A stretch of 64,000 nt of DNA from Amborella trichopoda (lineage: Eukaryota > Streptophyta > Magnoliopsida > Amborellales > Amborellaceae). The notes under the pieces are model-generated. The model ran no database searches. It saw only the letters and a program-made list of their open reading frames with translations, and was not told the DNA's origin. The stretch spans positions 1,995,497-2,059,496 of the forward strand of contig NW_006499563.1 in NCBI RefSeq assembly GCF_000471905.2, given 5' to 3'. Shown piece after piece: positions 11,500 through 22,997 of the stretch (position 1 is the first letter of the stretch; each line of letters begins with the position of its first letter). A program made the position numbers and the translations under genes.

Positions 11500-11870
11500 A
11501 TCATCGCGAGTAAAAGAAAAAGGGCTTCAAGTGAACATAACCCAAAAATAAAAGGGGGCTATGAGTAAATTCCCAAAAGAAACAGGGGCAAGGTAAAAAC
11601 CCGCAAAGGGCACCATGAGTAAAAATGACAGGCGAGCATGGCCACGAAGCCATGAGTAAAAGAGTCATGAGGAAAAAAATCCAGGTATGGCAAAAACACG
11701 CCAAGGGCGTCATGAGTAAAAGTGGAGACTAACAGGTGGACGTGACCTCGAAATCACGAGTAAAAGTGCCCCAACAAAGGATATGGTGAAAACCATCTTG
11801 CTAGCACCATAACCCCTCGGTCCCTGTGAAAACCCGTAATGGGCTCCTGGACCGAACCTCCCGCTGTCGG
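11500..11870 (+). repeat. ATGAGTAAAAG module array (F)
   Basis: Five to six diverged units of about 60 bp containing ATGAGTAAAA with GTGAAAACCCGCAAAGGGC. The same module recurs at 35590-35850 (A), 44590-44845 (B) and inverted at 18040-18345 (E), always between the coding part and the 3' LTR. No protein-coding frame is conserved. Confidence 0.75.
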
Positions 11871-11889
11871 CCTCCAGGCCAAACCTCCA

Positions 11890-12720
11890 CTCTCCAGCAC
11901 CATTGCGTTATAAAAAAGAACTCCAGCCCCAGTGCCTTCCAAAAAAAGAACTCCAACCCCAGTGCCTTTTAAAAAAAAAACTCTGGTCCCAGTGCCTTCC
12001 AAAAAAAAACTCCGGCCCCTGTGCCTTCCAAAAACGTTGGCCCCTGTGACTTCCAAAAAAACTCCGGCCCCTGTGCCTTCCAAAAAAAAAACTCCGGCCC
12101 TTTCAAAAAAAAAAAACATCAGGCCACAGTGCCTTCCAAAAATAAAAAAAACTCTGACCTCAGTGCCTCTCAAAAAAAAAACACTTCAGCCCCCATGCCT
12201 TCCAAAAAACTTCGGCCCCTATGCCTTCCAAAAAAGAAAAACTCCAACCCCTGCGCCTTCCAAAAAAAAAAATTCAGCCCCAATGCCTCAAAAAAAAAAA
12301 ACTCTGGCCCCAGTGCCTTCTAAAAGACTCTGGCCCCAGTGCCTTCTAAAAAAAAAACTCTCCGACACCAGTGCCATCCTAAAAAAAAACTCCTGCCCCA
12401 GTGCCTTCCAAACAAAAAACTCCGGCCCCAGTGTTTTCCAAAAAAACAAAAAATCTCCAGCCCCAGTGGCTACTGGCCGCTGTGCCTTCCAAAAGACTAA
12501 ACTTCGACCTCAGTGCCTTCAAAAAAAACAAAGCTCCAGCCCCTGTGCCCTAAAAAAAAAAAAACTCTAACCACAGTGCCTTCAAAAACGTTTTGGCCCC
12601 AGTGCCATGTTTTTTTATCCTGGGCCTCAGTGCCTCCTTCTTATTTTCCGCACCAGTGCCTTAGTGCTCCAGTGTCACCCTCTTATCTAAGGCCTTAGTG
12701 CGACCACAAAAAAAACAAAA
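11890..12720 (+). repeat. A-rich minisatellite, ~30-bp unit (F)
   Basis: About 25-30 copies of a unit with CCAGTGCCTTCC, an A7-A10 run, then CTCCGGCC. Unit length varies with the A-run, consistent with replication slippage. Lys/Pro/Ser-rich open frames here are translations of the array. Copies degenerate from 12600 onward. Confidence 0.85.
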
Positions 12721-12764
12721 AATCCTCTCCTCCTCTTCTCTCCCATCAAGCTCTTGCAGCCAAG

Positions 12765-13245
12765 GTGAAGTCCCCTAAAATGGGACCTCCTCAAAGGCCA
12801 TTCTCTTATCAAGTCTGGACAATCGGGATGCGTCGAGAAACCCCCAGCCAGGCCAGTAGGGCGTAAGCCAAAGAGGTACCTTGCTTGTCGTTCTTCTCAT
12901 CACACTTTAGCATCCCACATCAAACTTCAGCATCCTAAGTGAAGTCCCCTAAAATGGGACCGCCTCAGAGGCCATCCTCCTGTCAAGCCTGGACAATCGG
13001 GACGCACTGAGAAACCCCCAACCAAGCCAGTAGGCGTAAGCCAAAGAGGTACCTTGCCTGCCTTTTCTTCCTCCACCAACCTTCAAGCATCTAGGGTGAA
13101 GTCCCCTAAATTGGGACCGCCTCGAAGGACATCCTCCTTTCACGTCTGGGTAATTCGGGAGACCCCCAACTGGACCTGTAGGATGTAAGCCAAGAGGTAC
13201 CTTGTTTGCTCGTGGAGTTTCTATTTGGATAGGGACAAAGCTCAC
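12765..13245 (+). repeat. Three tandem units of 157-174 bp (F)
   Basis: Units begin GTGAAGTCCCCTAAA at 12765, 12939 and 13096. Each continues with GGGACC.CCTC, TCTGGACAATCGGGA and AAGAGGTACCTTG. This is a separate array occupying the segment that in A holds 94-bp units and in B holds 39-bp units. Confidence 0.85.
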
Positions 13246-13616
13246 TAGAAAGGTCCTCGTCAACTGTAACATCAGGACTTCCCTGACCAGAATGGGATAA
13301 AGCTCACAAGAAAGGCCCCCGCTGGCTGGAAAATCGGGAGTTTTCGTCGAGAAGTCATAAGCCCGCCGATGACAGAATATCAACGTGATTTCCCAAAAAG
13401 AAAAATGGATTCTGGCGGGACCCGGAGAAAGTCCCTCAACATGGCACCTGACAACTGGAAACCACTTTGGTTGTCCCTAGTCAAGGGAAAACCTCAGCAA
13501 GGTCTACCCCTCAAGGATTGTGTTGTGCCGGTAATCAAGAAAAAAAATAAGATTGAGAGACAATAAACACATCTTGGCAAGGATTCGTCAAAGGAGTAGC
13601 GACGTTAAATTTTTTT
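13246..13616. other. F segment between arrays and 3' hairpin
   Basis: Unique-looking, non-coding sequence with short similarity to the preceding 165-bp units (GGGACAAAGCTCAC repeated near 13230 and 13287). No gene seen. Confidence 0.5.
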
Positions 13617-13655
13617 GAATGTTGCACTTCTTGCTTTTCTCGAAGCACAACATCC
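13617..13655 (+). other. Conserved hairpin before F 3' LTR
   Basis: GAATGTTGCACTTC and GAAGCACAACATCC form an imperfect inverted repeat ending 15 bases before the LTR. The same hairpin occurs at 36887-36926 (A), 45872-45912 (B) and inverted at 17204-17243 (E). Confidence 0.7.
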
Positions 13656-13670
13656 GGTGGAGCCAGTCGT

Positions 13671-14719
13671 TGTATGCCATTTTTGATGTACCTCCATGAG
13701 CCCATGCGAATAAGGAGCGAGCCAGTGACAGTCTAGACTTGCGGGTTCACAAAATACTCGTAGGTCAGGATTGTGCCGAAAAATAAAGCCTCCAGCACCA
13801 AAGAAGGACCCTCCACTGTAGCCCTATGATTGAGGATGCAACAGGGAATGAGACCATCGCCATTGTGTTCAGAATGTCAAAAACCCACGAGGACAAAATT
13901 TTCTCTTAAGGGTCTATGCTCACAACTCATGGGTTTTACCATAGCGCGATGCAGCTTCACCAAACCAGTCCCGAAAATGGGAGTTACGACAATGTTTTCC
14001 AGCAGCAACTTCTCTAACTCATGGTGCCTTCCCCTGAAATCAGATCGACCTCAAATGTTGAGATGTTCTAGATCACACCAACCCCTTCATTTTGACCTAA
14101 GGCACTCACTGCGGCATGACCGGGAACCCTATTGCTCTGAAGAGGAAAGTAGCCGATGAAACCATGACAAAAAAAAAGGGTCAACAGGCTCCAGATTCGG
14201 TGAAGCATAGTTCAAAATCCAGGCCATGGATTGACTCGAGGAGGAGTTCAAAAGAACTAAATTCAGTCAGTTATTAGAATCCCTTTTTCCGGTAATCTTC
14301 AAAAATAGCCAAAGACGCAAAACTGCACCAAATCGGCCCCAACTTGGTAAAAAATGATTGCAATGACCTCCTCTCTAGCTTACAAGCAGAGCCAGGAGCT
14401 AAACGACACAACTCGGAGATGCATCAGCAAACAAAGTTCACAAAACTGGCCGGACTTTCACCCTGGGGAAGAAGGCCACCATAGCACGATTGAAGGGCAT
14501 CAAAATGCTTGCAATTGAAAGAAGAATGAAGATATGTTGCTGAAAAAGTCAAAAAATTGCCGCAAGTTGCAGGACCAACTTTCAAGGTCTTCCCATGACA
14601 GAGCAGCCTGCATGCAGGGATGGTCTTGTCATTCAGGTAAAAGATCATAGGGACATTTTTATCATTTGTGCCTAATTTTGGATTTTTTTTCAATTTCTTT
14701 AATTGTAATTAAGCTTGGC
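13671..14719 (+). repeat. F 3' LTR, right end lost
   Basis: It starts TGTATGCCATTTTTGATG and aligns with the F 5' LTR through about 14670. It then diverges into T-rich sequence and is cut at 14719, where element E's LTR begins. AATAAA lies at 13782-13787. Relative to the 5' copy it lacks a block near 13830-13930 and has insertions after 14090. Confidence 0.75.
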
Positions 14720-17195
14720 TGGTTAGGTGCCTCGATCTCGCCTCCCCGAATCTAGGTGATCGGGTGACACATGTCTCTGGTTCAGAAGATCCGGGACCTG
14801 AGATCGCTCTCTCGAGAACCTTGTTTAAGAACAAGGGTAGGTATCCAACGAGTGAGAGAGGAAATTTGGATGTGAGGTGGGGACCAACCACACCTTGGCT
14901 CGTAACTTACTCAGGCTGACTCGCGGGGGCGCTCTCTTAGATCACGACAGAAAGCCCCCCAGCTGCTTCAGCTGGATCGGAATCGCTTCCCTTGACCTGC
15001 AATCTCCTGATTTTTTTGCACAATACTACTATAGTTAATTTGCAAGACAAATGGGCTGAAAGACCCACCCTTGTCTTAGGGAAATGCACATTTGTGTGGC
15101 TGAGAATGTGAAAAGTTGGGGCGATGAAGTGGAAAGCAAGAGGTGGTGAAGAGATAGGGTCTCAACGGTGCTACGCGTTGTCACCCACAACCGTAGAGTA
15201 GCAGTGTCGTGGCTCTAAGATAGCTCTAGACACTACTACTCACGGCTAGAGGATGAGCAATGAACTTTGAGCGGCGCTAGGCGAAGCCACTGACAACACA
15301 AGAAGGCTGCACACCCCTACGCGGGTGACGATAACCTTTTGTGAAGCGTGTGGCGATAGCCATTTGTCAAGCGCATGGTGACAGTTCTTGCCAAGGCACA
15401 CAGGGGATAGGCGTGGGATGCAAGAGTAACCTGCGGACAGCAGTAGGTTTGAGGATCGCACGAAGGAGGTTCACGAGCAACGACAGGCACCGAGCATGCG
15501 AAGCAAGATCGCAGACGGGTGGCAATGAGTTTCGTCGTCTGGGTTCTTCACTAAGATGTCGAGGACCTTCCTATGGACGACGATAAGCAGCGCCATCTGC
15601 TAGCCTCACTGAGAGCTAGAGACGAACCAATAGAAGGGGAAAGGAGCTCGTGCATGGCACCGCTATCGCCATGCGCGACCTGTGAAGCCCTAGGGAGAGG
15701 AAAAGAGAAAAGAAAGACGCATGAATGGCACTGCCACTGCCGTGCATGGCCTCTGAGGGAGGCTCATACGAGGAAGAAGAAGAAGAAAGAAATGAAGAGA
15801 GAGAAGAATTTACCATGAGCCTAGGGGTACCGAGTCAATAGTTTCTCTCTCCTTACTCTTTCTCTCGAAACGTGACCCAACAATGAGAAGAACGAGAAAC
15901 TTTAGTAAGTAAAAACTCTCTCTTATGTGAAGGGTTCCAGCCTTTTGCGTACAATGGTGGTACGTGGTATATATAGAAATGTGCCCAAACATGGGTGGAT
16001 TGATTAAAATTAAACCTACTTGCTGGAAATTAAACTTTAACTGAATTAAAAGAAATTAAAAATAAGGTACAAATGACAGATTTTCCCCTTCCTAACAAGT
16101 TGTCAAATTTCAAGACAGTCTTTGTGTTGCCCTATAACGTGCATAATTTTTCATGGATGATCTAGGGTTGTTTTGATACCCATTTGATCGAAAGATGATT
16201 ATTTTCTTGTAAGGCTTGGTATGGGCGATCGATTTGATACCAACTTCGAACCATGGATCGTGTTTTTAAGGCACGATCATGTGACTTAAAATTTGAAATG
16301 AATCTTGAAACTTTAGATAGATTGTGTACTCATTCTTTGATGTTTTTCTATGATTTCTTCGCTGGATCACACTGAGCATGCCATCACGATTGGGGGCAAC
16401 AAACACAACTCAATTCCGTGCTCGGACGAAGATTTTACAACTTTGGAGTTTTGGCAAGAATCTAGAATTTCGACGACAAAATTTGTAGTTACTTCATCGG
16501 CTTCATGTGTGGAATCCGACCATTCATCATGTGTGAAGTTCGGACCAGTGGTTTGGCAGCTCGAGCTAGGGACGACGATTCTGAATTTCCTACAAATTTC
16601 TCACGGATCAGCAACTTCTCTCTAGATTTTCTTTGTGCTCAGGCGTCCTCGGGGGGCGTACCACATATCGAAACCCTCATCTCGACGAGACGAACACGCT
16701 CCATCAAGTTTGAACATGATCTGATCTCATATGAGGAAGATATAAATGTCAAAAGTAACTATTTGTGACTGCCCCTTCAATGGAATTGGGTTGCAGGGTG
16801 GTCGCACGGGAATAGCGTGCGACTCCTCTTGTTTTGCTCTTTCGCCTATTACTTTTTCCTGGAGTGTCCGTCTAAGCTGAAATATGAACTTTGAGGGTTT
16901 TCAACCATGACAGATCTAATGGCGGTGGTCCCACAACAAATTGAGACACCAAAGATATAACTCTAGTTATAGGGTCCGTTTCAGGGTGCAAGAGGTTAAT
17001 TCTTTCGGAACTGTTTATCAGTCTGCACTGCCTTAAACATGTCGGAATGCGACAAAACTTGGCAGGAGACTTTTGAGAGTCTTTATGAAGATCTTGAACA
17101 TTTTTTGGGATATTATGAGGTTGTCAGAATTTCCACTGTATGTTAGGCTTTATTGATCGGGACCCATGATGATGAAAAATATCTTCCAACAGCAT
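14720..17195 (-). repeat. E 3' LTR (A-type)
   Basis: On the minus strand it starts TGTTGGAAGATATTTTTCATC at 17195 and ends CACCTAACCA at 14720. It is about 2.48 kb and similar to A's LTRs in reverse orientation: AATAAA (17149-17154), CATCCACCC box (~15984-16000), TATA (15968-15975), a GTAAAT donor-like site with start at 15813, then a variable U5 part with CATGCATGGC-rich sequence. Small open frames inside are not genes. Confidence 0.8.
15968..15975 (-). promoter_or_regulatory. E LTR TATA box
   Basis: TATATATA, 25 bases downstream (minus strand) of the conserved ATCCACCCATGTTTGGGC box. Transcription would run left into the LTR's distal half. Confidence 0.55.
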
Positions 17196-17203
17196 GCCCC
17201 ACT

Positions 17204-17243
17204 GAATGTTGTGCTTCAAGAGAAGTGAGAAGTACAATCATTC
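17204..17243 (-). other. Conserved hairpin before E 3' LTR
   Basis: On the plus strand GAATGTTGTGCTTC pairs with GAAGTACAATCATTC. Same relative position (nine bases before the LTR) as in F, A and B. Confidence 0.65.
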
Positions 17244-18039
17244 ATGAAATTTCCCTTGGCTAACCACATGACTACATGAACGCTGAGGAGATTCACGCAA
17301 TGTTGCAACTAGGGTGCTCAGACTTTTGGATGCAATGTACGGATCCGTCAGTGGAGACTTTAGGGGAAGAAGAAACTTTTGAGGGATCCTATCGAAGTCC
17401 TCACCATCGAGGGACTATTTGTGATTCTGACAACATGAGGATTTTGTAGGGACCTCATTGACCAGAATCAGGCCTATTTGGAGTCCAAATGCTATGAACC
17501 TTCGGTCAGCATTGTTCGCTACTACATCCGGTTTGAATTTTATGATCAGGGTATCTCTGTAAGTCCCACTTGACGGGGTCTAGTCGGGGGCTTCTGACCT
17601 AACCCAAAAATCTGGGCCTGTAGGCTAGAGGGAGTTTTGGTGAGGCGACCTCGTGGGCCCCATTCTGTCAGGTCTAGTCGAAAATCTGGGCCTGCTGGCT
17701 AAGGAAGGTTTTAGGCAAGGGGACTTCATGGAGAGACATTACCCTAAAGTCTCTGGCAGGTTAGGCCCTGGCTTCATCAGTTTCCTACCTTCGTAGGGAT
17801 CTTTAGCATTTTGGAGGGATCTTTTGATCATCGTCCTCACCCTCAAGGACTCTTGTTGTTTTTGGAAGTGGAACATGGGAGATCTTATGAGGCTCTCACT
17901 CTTGGATGAGTAATTTTGTGTTGTAATTGGATACTAGTAGTTGAGAATGTTAGGTAGACCTTGCCAGGAAGAATTATGATTGTTTGGCAATTGGATGTTG
18001 GTTGAGTTTGTGGTGCTCTGTCAACCTATTTTGTTGGTC
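17244..18039 (-). other. E internal 3' segment
   Basis: Non-coding. 17385-17475 holds one inverted copy of A's 94-bp unit (TCACCATCGAGGGACTATTTG). 17576-17720 holds two units of ~90 bp with GGTCTAGTCG and AATCTGGGCCTG. No gene seen. Confidence 0.55.
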
Positions 18040-18345
18040 CAAGTGCCCTTTGCGGGTTTTTGCTTGAACAGGGGAAGTGGCGTCGTGAAGACAGTTTTCA
18101 CCAACTTCCTTTTATCTGGTGCTTTTTAACTCATGGCCTTTCCAATATGTCCACCCTTTTCATCCGCTTTCGCCCACGATACCCTTTTGGGGTTTTCACC
18201 GTGCCTGGGTTTTTGTTTTCATGGAACTCTTTTACTCACGGTTTCAAGAACATGCCCATCCGTCATTTTTACTCATGGCATTTCCTTTTCCAGGTGTACA
18301 CCATGCCCATTTTTTGTGAAGGCGTGTTTAGGGTCATGCCTTCGA
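18040..18345 (-). repeat. ATGAGTAAAAG module array (E)
   Basis: Reverse complement of the F, A and B module: repeated TTTTACTCATG with CCCTTTGCGGGTTTT. The overlapping short plus-strand frames are translations of the repeat. Confidence 0.75.
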
Positions 18346-18771
18346 GACCTGTGCGAAGCCTTTTAACATTATACAGCTAGGACGCGCACTATAGTTTAAA
18401 GTGTCATATAGCTGGACTGTAATGAGGATTAGTGGCAGTCTGTAGAAGGCCATAGAGTGAGTATGACGATGGTTTTGACTCACTTTGGGGAGATGGTACT
18501 AGGCTGCCTTTGAAAGATGGAAGATGTATGACAGGTGGGTAAAAAGTGGTGACCCACTAGTTGACAGCGAGTATGGGTGGTGAGATGGCTCCCCATTTTG
18601 TGAGCATGGATGAGACTGACTGAGGAATGATGGATGATGGTAATGGGGTGAATGGACTCACTGGGGAATTTATGAAGGTAGTGCACGCACATTGATGGGT
18701 TGGTTAGGGAAGGAGTGCATGAAGATGCATGTAAAGGGGGTGTGCGCATATGTGAAGGCGTGTTTAAGGTC
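18346..18771 (-). other. E non-coding block shared with A
   Basis: Corresponds in reverse to A 35060-35560: CTCACTGAGG/ATGAGACTGA and GGGTGTGCGCATATGTG motifs. No coding capacity recognised. Confidence 0.5.
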
Positions 18772-19990
18772 ATGCCTCTGAGACTAGTGAAAAGAAGTTT
18801 ATCGTCATGCGGCTAGGTCACGCACCATTGTTTGGTCATACAGCTGGACCGTAGTTATACAGTCTAAGGTCATGCAACGAGAACCAGGCAGTTTAAGGTC
18901 GTGCAACTAGACCTTTGCTATAGTTTATGTTCATGTAGTTTAGATAATGATGCTGAGCTTTCTAATGTCATGTAGTCAGGACGTAAACTATGGTTTATGG
19001 TCATATAGTTCGGACCATGGCCATGCAGTTTAAAGTCATGTAGCTAGGACTAGGTAGTTTAAGGTCCTGCAACTAGACCTCCGCTATAGTTTAAGGTCAT
19101 GTAGTATGGACCATTCAACTTAAGGTCATGCAACTAGACTATGGTTGTAGAGTTTAAAGTCATGCAGCAAGGACCATGGCTATGCAATTTAGGGTCATAC
19201 AGCATGGACCACGGCTATGAAGTTTAAGGTCATGCAATGCGGACCACAGCTGTGCAGTTTAAGGTCATGCAGCATGAACCATGGCTGTGTAGTTTAGGGT
19301 CATGCAGCTAGGACTATGGTTGTGCAATTTAAGGTCATGAAGCGCGAACCACGACTATACAGTTTAAGGTCATGCAACGTGGACCACGGCTATGTAGTTT
19401 AAGGTCATGTAGCGCAAACTATGACTGTGCAGATTAAGGTCATGCAAAATGAACCATGGTTGTGAGTTTAAGGTCATGCAGCATGGACCATGGCTGTACA
19501 GTTTAAGCTCATGCAGCATGGAACAGGGCTGTGCAGTTTAAGGTCATGCAACTAGGACCAAGGTTGTATAGTTTAAGGTCATGCATCATGGATCACGACT
19601 GTGTAGTTTAAGGTCATGTAGCATGGACCACGGCTGTACAGTTTAAGGTCATGCAGCAAGAACCATGGCTATGCAGTTTAAGGTCATACAGCGTGGACCA
19701 TGGCTGTGCAGTTTAAGGTCATGCAGCTAGGACCAAGGCTGTGTAGTTTAAGGTCATGCAGCATGGACCATGGCTGTACAATTTAAGGTTATGCAGCATA
19801 GATCGTGCCTATTTAGTTTAAGGTCATGCAGCACAGAGCACAACTGTGCAGTTGAAGGTCATGCATAATGGACCATGACTGTGCAGTTTAAGATCATGTA
19901 GCATGGACCCTGGATGTGCAGTTTAAGGTCATGCAGCACAGACCACGGTTATGCATTTTAAGGTCATGCGGCTAGGACCAAGGTGTGGGT
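18772..19990 (-). repeat. 35-bp minisatellite (E)
   Basis: About 34 diverged copies of a 35-bp unit, plus-strand form AAGGTCATGCAGCATGGACC followed by ATGGCTGTGCAGTTT. The same family lies in opposite orientation in A (34210-35050) and in short form in B (44425-44575). Regular period without distinct spacers excludes a CRISPR-like layout. Confidence 0.9.
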
Positions 19991-20244
19991 CGCCATGTAG
20001 GTGAAGCTGCATGGGGGATAGGTCTATAGATAGCAATCTGACTCCTTGGGGATCAAAATAGTAAAGGCTATACACAAACAAAGATATTTAGATGAAGATG
20101 GTGGAAGGAGTGGCAAGCTGAAACAAACTTCGCTAGGGATTAAGAGGGTAAGTGTGACTCCCTGGGGATGATAAGTAATGGTGTGCATGTAACTCTGCTG
20201 AGAACGACATACCAGAGTACAGATGCAACCCCACTAGGGGTAGT
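19991..20244 (-). repeat. CCCAGTGGAGT repeat region (E), cut by A
   Basis: On the minus strand it shows CCCTAGTGGGGTTGCA, CCCCAGGGAGTC and AATCCCTAGCGAAG spaced 30-90 bases apart. It matches the style of 63690-63990 in D, which places the region upstream of the 35-bp array in the standard element order. Confidence 0.6.
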
Positions 20245-22908
20245 TGTTCGAAGATATTTTTCGTCATCATGGGGCCCCCGCTCAATAAAAGCCTAGCAAA
20301 TAGTGGAAATTTCGACAGTCTCAAAATAGCCCCAGAACTGGCCAAGATCGTCATGAGCTCTCAAAATTCCCTTGCCAAGTTTCGTCACTTTCTGACACTT
20401 CTAAGGTAGTGCAGACAGAGAAACAGTTTTGGCAAAATCAGCCTCAAGCACCTTGAAACAAACCCTATAACTAGAGTTACATTTTTGAAGTCTCAAGCAC
20501 ACTCAAGGAAGAAGTTATAGGCAAAAGAGGGAAACAGGAGGAGCCACACGCTATTCCCATGCGGCCACCCTACAACTCTACATCATTGAAGGGACAGTCA
20601 CGAGCATTGAATTTCGACGCACATATCTCATTCGTCTTAAGTCGGATCGTGGTCAAATTTTGTGAGCATATTCTCTGCATCAAGACGAGCGATTTGATAT
20701 ATGGCACACCCCTTGACGATGCTCGACCGTGAAGAAATCTAGAGAGAAGTTGTTGATCCGTGAAGAAAGTGCAAGAAATTTAACAGCGTCGTGCCTCTCT
20801 CGAGCGGCCGAATCACACCGCTCATGAGCCCGATTGACGCGAGACCAATTCCATCGTGTGTGTAAGGTCTCAGGCCATCTCTGACCCGAACTTCGTACGT
20901 GATGAATGGTTGGATTCCGTACACGAAGCCGACGAAGTGACTGCTAATTTCATCGTCGGAATTCTAGATTCTAGCCAAAACTCCAAAGTTGCAAAATCTT
21001 CATACGAGCAAGGAATGTAGTTGCGGTTTTTGCCCCGTGATCGTGATCGTATGCTCAGTGTACTCCAACAAATAAATCACAAAAAAAATCAAGGAACGAG
21101 CAGACGATCGATCCGAAGTTTCAAGATTCATTCAAATTTCAAGTCACATGATCGTGCCCTAAAAACACGATCCATGGATCGAAGTTGGTATTGAATCGAT
21201 CGCCATGTTGATCCCTACAAGAAAACAATTATCTTTCAATCAACCGGGCATCTGAACAACCTCAAATCATCCATGCAAGATCATGCAAGTTCTAGGGCAA
21301 CACAAGGATTGTTCTGAAATTCTAAAAATTGTTAGGAAGGGGCAAATCTGCCATTTTTCACCCTATTTACTAATTTCTTTTAGTTCAATTTAATCTTATT
21401 TTCTAGCAAATAGGGTTACTTTTGATCATCCACCCATGTTTGGGGAAAATTCTATATGTACGTACCATCATTGTACGTACAAAGGACTCAATCCCTCACA
21501 AAAGAGAGAGTTTTTACTTAACACAGTTTCTCTTTCTTACCATTATTGGGTCACATTTGGAGAAAGAGAGCAAGGTGAGAGAAAGTTTTGATCGATACCC
21601 CTATGCTTGAGGTAGATCTTCTCTCTCTTCCTTTTCTTTTCCTCTCTTTCTTCTTATTCTCCTTTTTCTTCCTCTCTTTCTTCTTCCTCCTCTCCATCTG
21701 AGTTCCTCACAGAGGCCATGTGCAGCAGTGGCAGTGTCATGCATGCCTCTCCCGTGGTCTCATAGGTTGCACATGGTGATGGCAGTGCCATGTGCGAGTC
21801 TTCTACCCGTCCTATTTATCTGTCTCTCTCTCCCGATGAAGCCTGCAGACGGTGCTGCTCATCGTCGTCTGCAGATGTAGCTTCAACATTTTATTGAGGA
21901 GCCCAGATGGCGAAACTCGTTGTTGCCCGTAGGGGTCTTCCCCTGTTGCGTGCTTATCACAGAGGGCGATACCTATCGCCACCCGCTAGAGGCCTCGGCA
22001 ACACCTATTGCAGTCTGCGAGCTTCCTTCGCGGACTCGATGCCCTTCGCAGCCCACGAGCTTCTTCCGTGCATTTGGTGCTCATCACCGTCTCCCTTGCG
22101 TCCCACGCCTGTAGCCATCCACGTCATGAGAACTATCACCGCGTGCTCCATGAGAGGCTATCGCCGCCGACGTAGGGGCGCGTTACCTTTTTATGTTGCC
22201 AATGGTGATGTCTAGTGTCGTCCGTAGTCTGCTACTCACCCTCTAGCCGTGGCACTGCCACTCCATGGTCATGGGTGGCAACGCCTAGCGCCGTTGGGAC
22301 CCTATCCCCTCCGTCGTCTCACTCTCTTTCTTTTTGCTCTCTTTCTGTCTCCTCATTCTTTCCACCCCTTACTTGATTAAGAGTAGACTTAGCTTAGTGC
22401 CGCCATATCAGTCTCGATTTTGGGTAGCATTGACGCCATGCTGGTCTTGATAACCATGCCCGTCTTACTACCTCTCTGATTTGGTAGTCTTCCGGTCAGC
22501 ATGCTAGTCTCACCCCTTTGTCAAGTTTTCTTCTCCTTCCTCTCTTTATTGGAAGCCTTCCGTTTCGTCACTCCCTCATATGAGCATGCAATGCCCTAAG
22601 ACAAGGGTGGGTCTCTTCGACCCACTTGTCTCGTCAATTAACCATAGAAGTGTTATGCAAAAAACAAGAGGATTGCATATCAAGGGAGGCGATTCCGATC
22701 CAGCTAAAGCAGCTGGGGGGCTTTCTTCGTGATCTAAGAGGGCACCCACTTGAACCAGCTTAAATTCCTCTCTCATGGTTGGTATACCAGCCCTTGCTAC
22801 TGAGCAAGGTTCTGAGAGAGTGATCTCAAATCTCGGGTTTGCTTAAAACCCGAGATACATACCGCAAAATCATCTAGATCTAAAAGGCAAGATTGAGGCA
22901 CCTAAATA
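20245..22908 (+). repeat. A 5' LTR
   Basis: 2664 bp, from TGTTCGAAGATATTTTTCGTC to CACCTAAATA, matching 36939-38951. AATAAA at 20284-20289. A conserved CATCCACCCATGTTTGGGG box at 21427 precedes a weak TATA-like TCTATATGTA at 21451. A GTAGAT donor-like site lies at 21612, followed by a pyrimidine tract (21615-21700). The distal part has GGCAGTGCCATG-rich sequence and ends with the shared U5 block AGGGAGGCGATTCC (22684). Confidence 0.85.
21427..21460 (+). promoter_or_regulatory. A 5' LTR core promoter
   Basis: CATCCACCCATGTTTGGGG, then a degenerate TATA (TCTATATGTA) 24 bases later. The same box-to-TATA spacing occurs in the LTRs of B, D, E and G. Confidence 0.5.
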
Positions 22909-22910
22909 GC

Positions 22911-22930
22911 TTGGCTGCTCCATTGGGGAC
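22911..22930 (+). other. A primer-binding site
   Basis: TTGGCTGCTCCATTGGGGAC, two bases after the LTR end. It differs by two adjacent changes from the Tat/Ogre-type TTGGCGACTCC core; the 3' half GGGGAC is kept. Confidence 0.65.
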
Positions 22931-22997
22931 TTATTACCCCTTAGTCGGTTCGCTCTTGTTTGACCAGTATCTTCTTTTACTTTGTGCATTAATTTAT

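Larger units (their letters stand above)
1803..14719 (+). mobile_element. F: Tat-lineage LTR retrotransposon with a short antisense gene
   Basis: Plus-strand element about 12.9 kb long. Order: 5' LTR (1803-2972), PBS (2975-2993), gag start (3057), an intruding Tekay/Del-like LTR (~4001-6075), distal gag and protease (~6084-8884), a minus-strand spliced gene (9180-10212), tandem arrays (11500-13240), a hairpin (13617-13655) and a 3' LTR (13671-14719) cut by element E. RT, RNase H and integrase are absent. It appears inserted in P's pol, since pol coding stops exactly at its LTR. The candidate left target duplication is CTTGT at 1798-1802; the right flank is not visible. LTR pairing rests on long similarity between 1803-2770 and 13671-14670. 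Confidence 0.75.
14720..20244 (-). mobile_element. E: 3' part of a minus-strand Tat element
   Basis: It reads on the minus strand from 20244 down: a repeat region with CCCAGTGGAGT units, a 35-bp minisatellite, the ATGAGTAAAAG module, a copy of the 94-bp unit, the hairpin, then the 3' LTR ending at 14720. All parts match A's 3' region in reverse order. The 5' portion was displaced by insertion of A at 20245 and is not visible. TTGGC at 14715-14719 is a candidate target-site base run, unverified. Confidence 0.75.

Noticed and set aside
11932..12570. Lys/Pro-rich 212-residue open frame
   Set aside because: It is the translation of the A-rich 30-bp minisatellite; overlapping frames read equally long, and no start context or homologue supports a protein.
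18772..19990. Regular 35-bp repeats resembling a CRISPR array
   Set aside because: There are no unique spacers; each unit is a diverged copy of the whole period, and the context is a plant retrotransposon.
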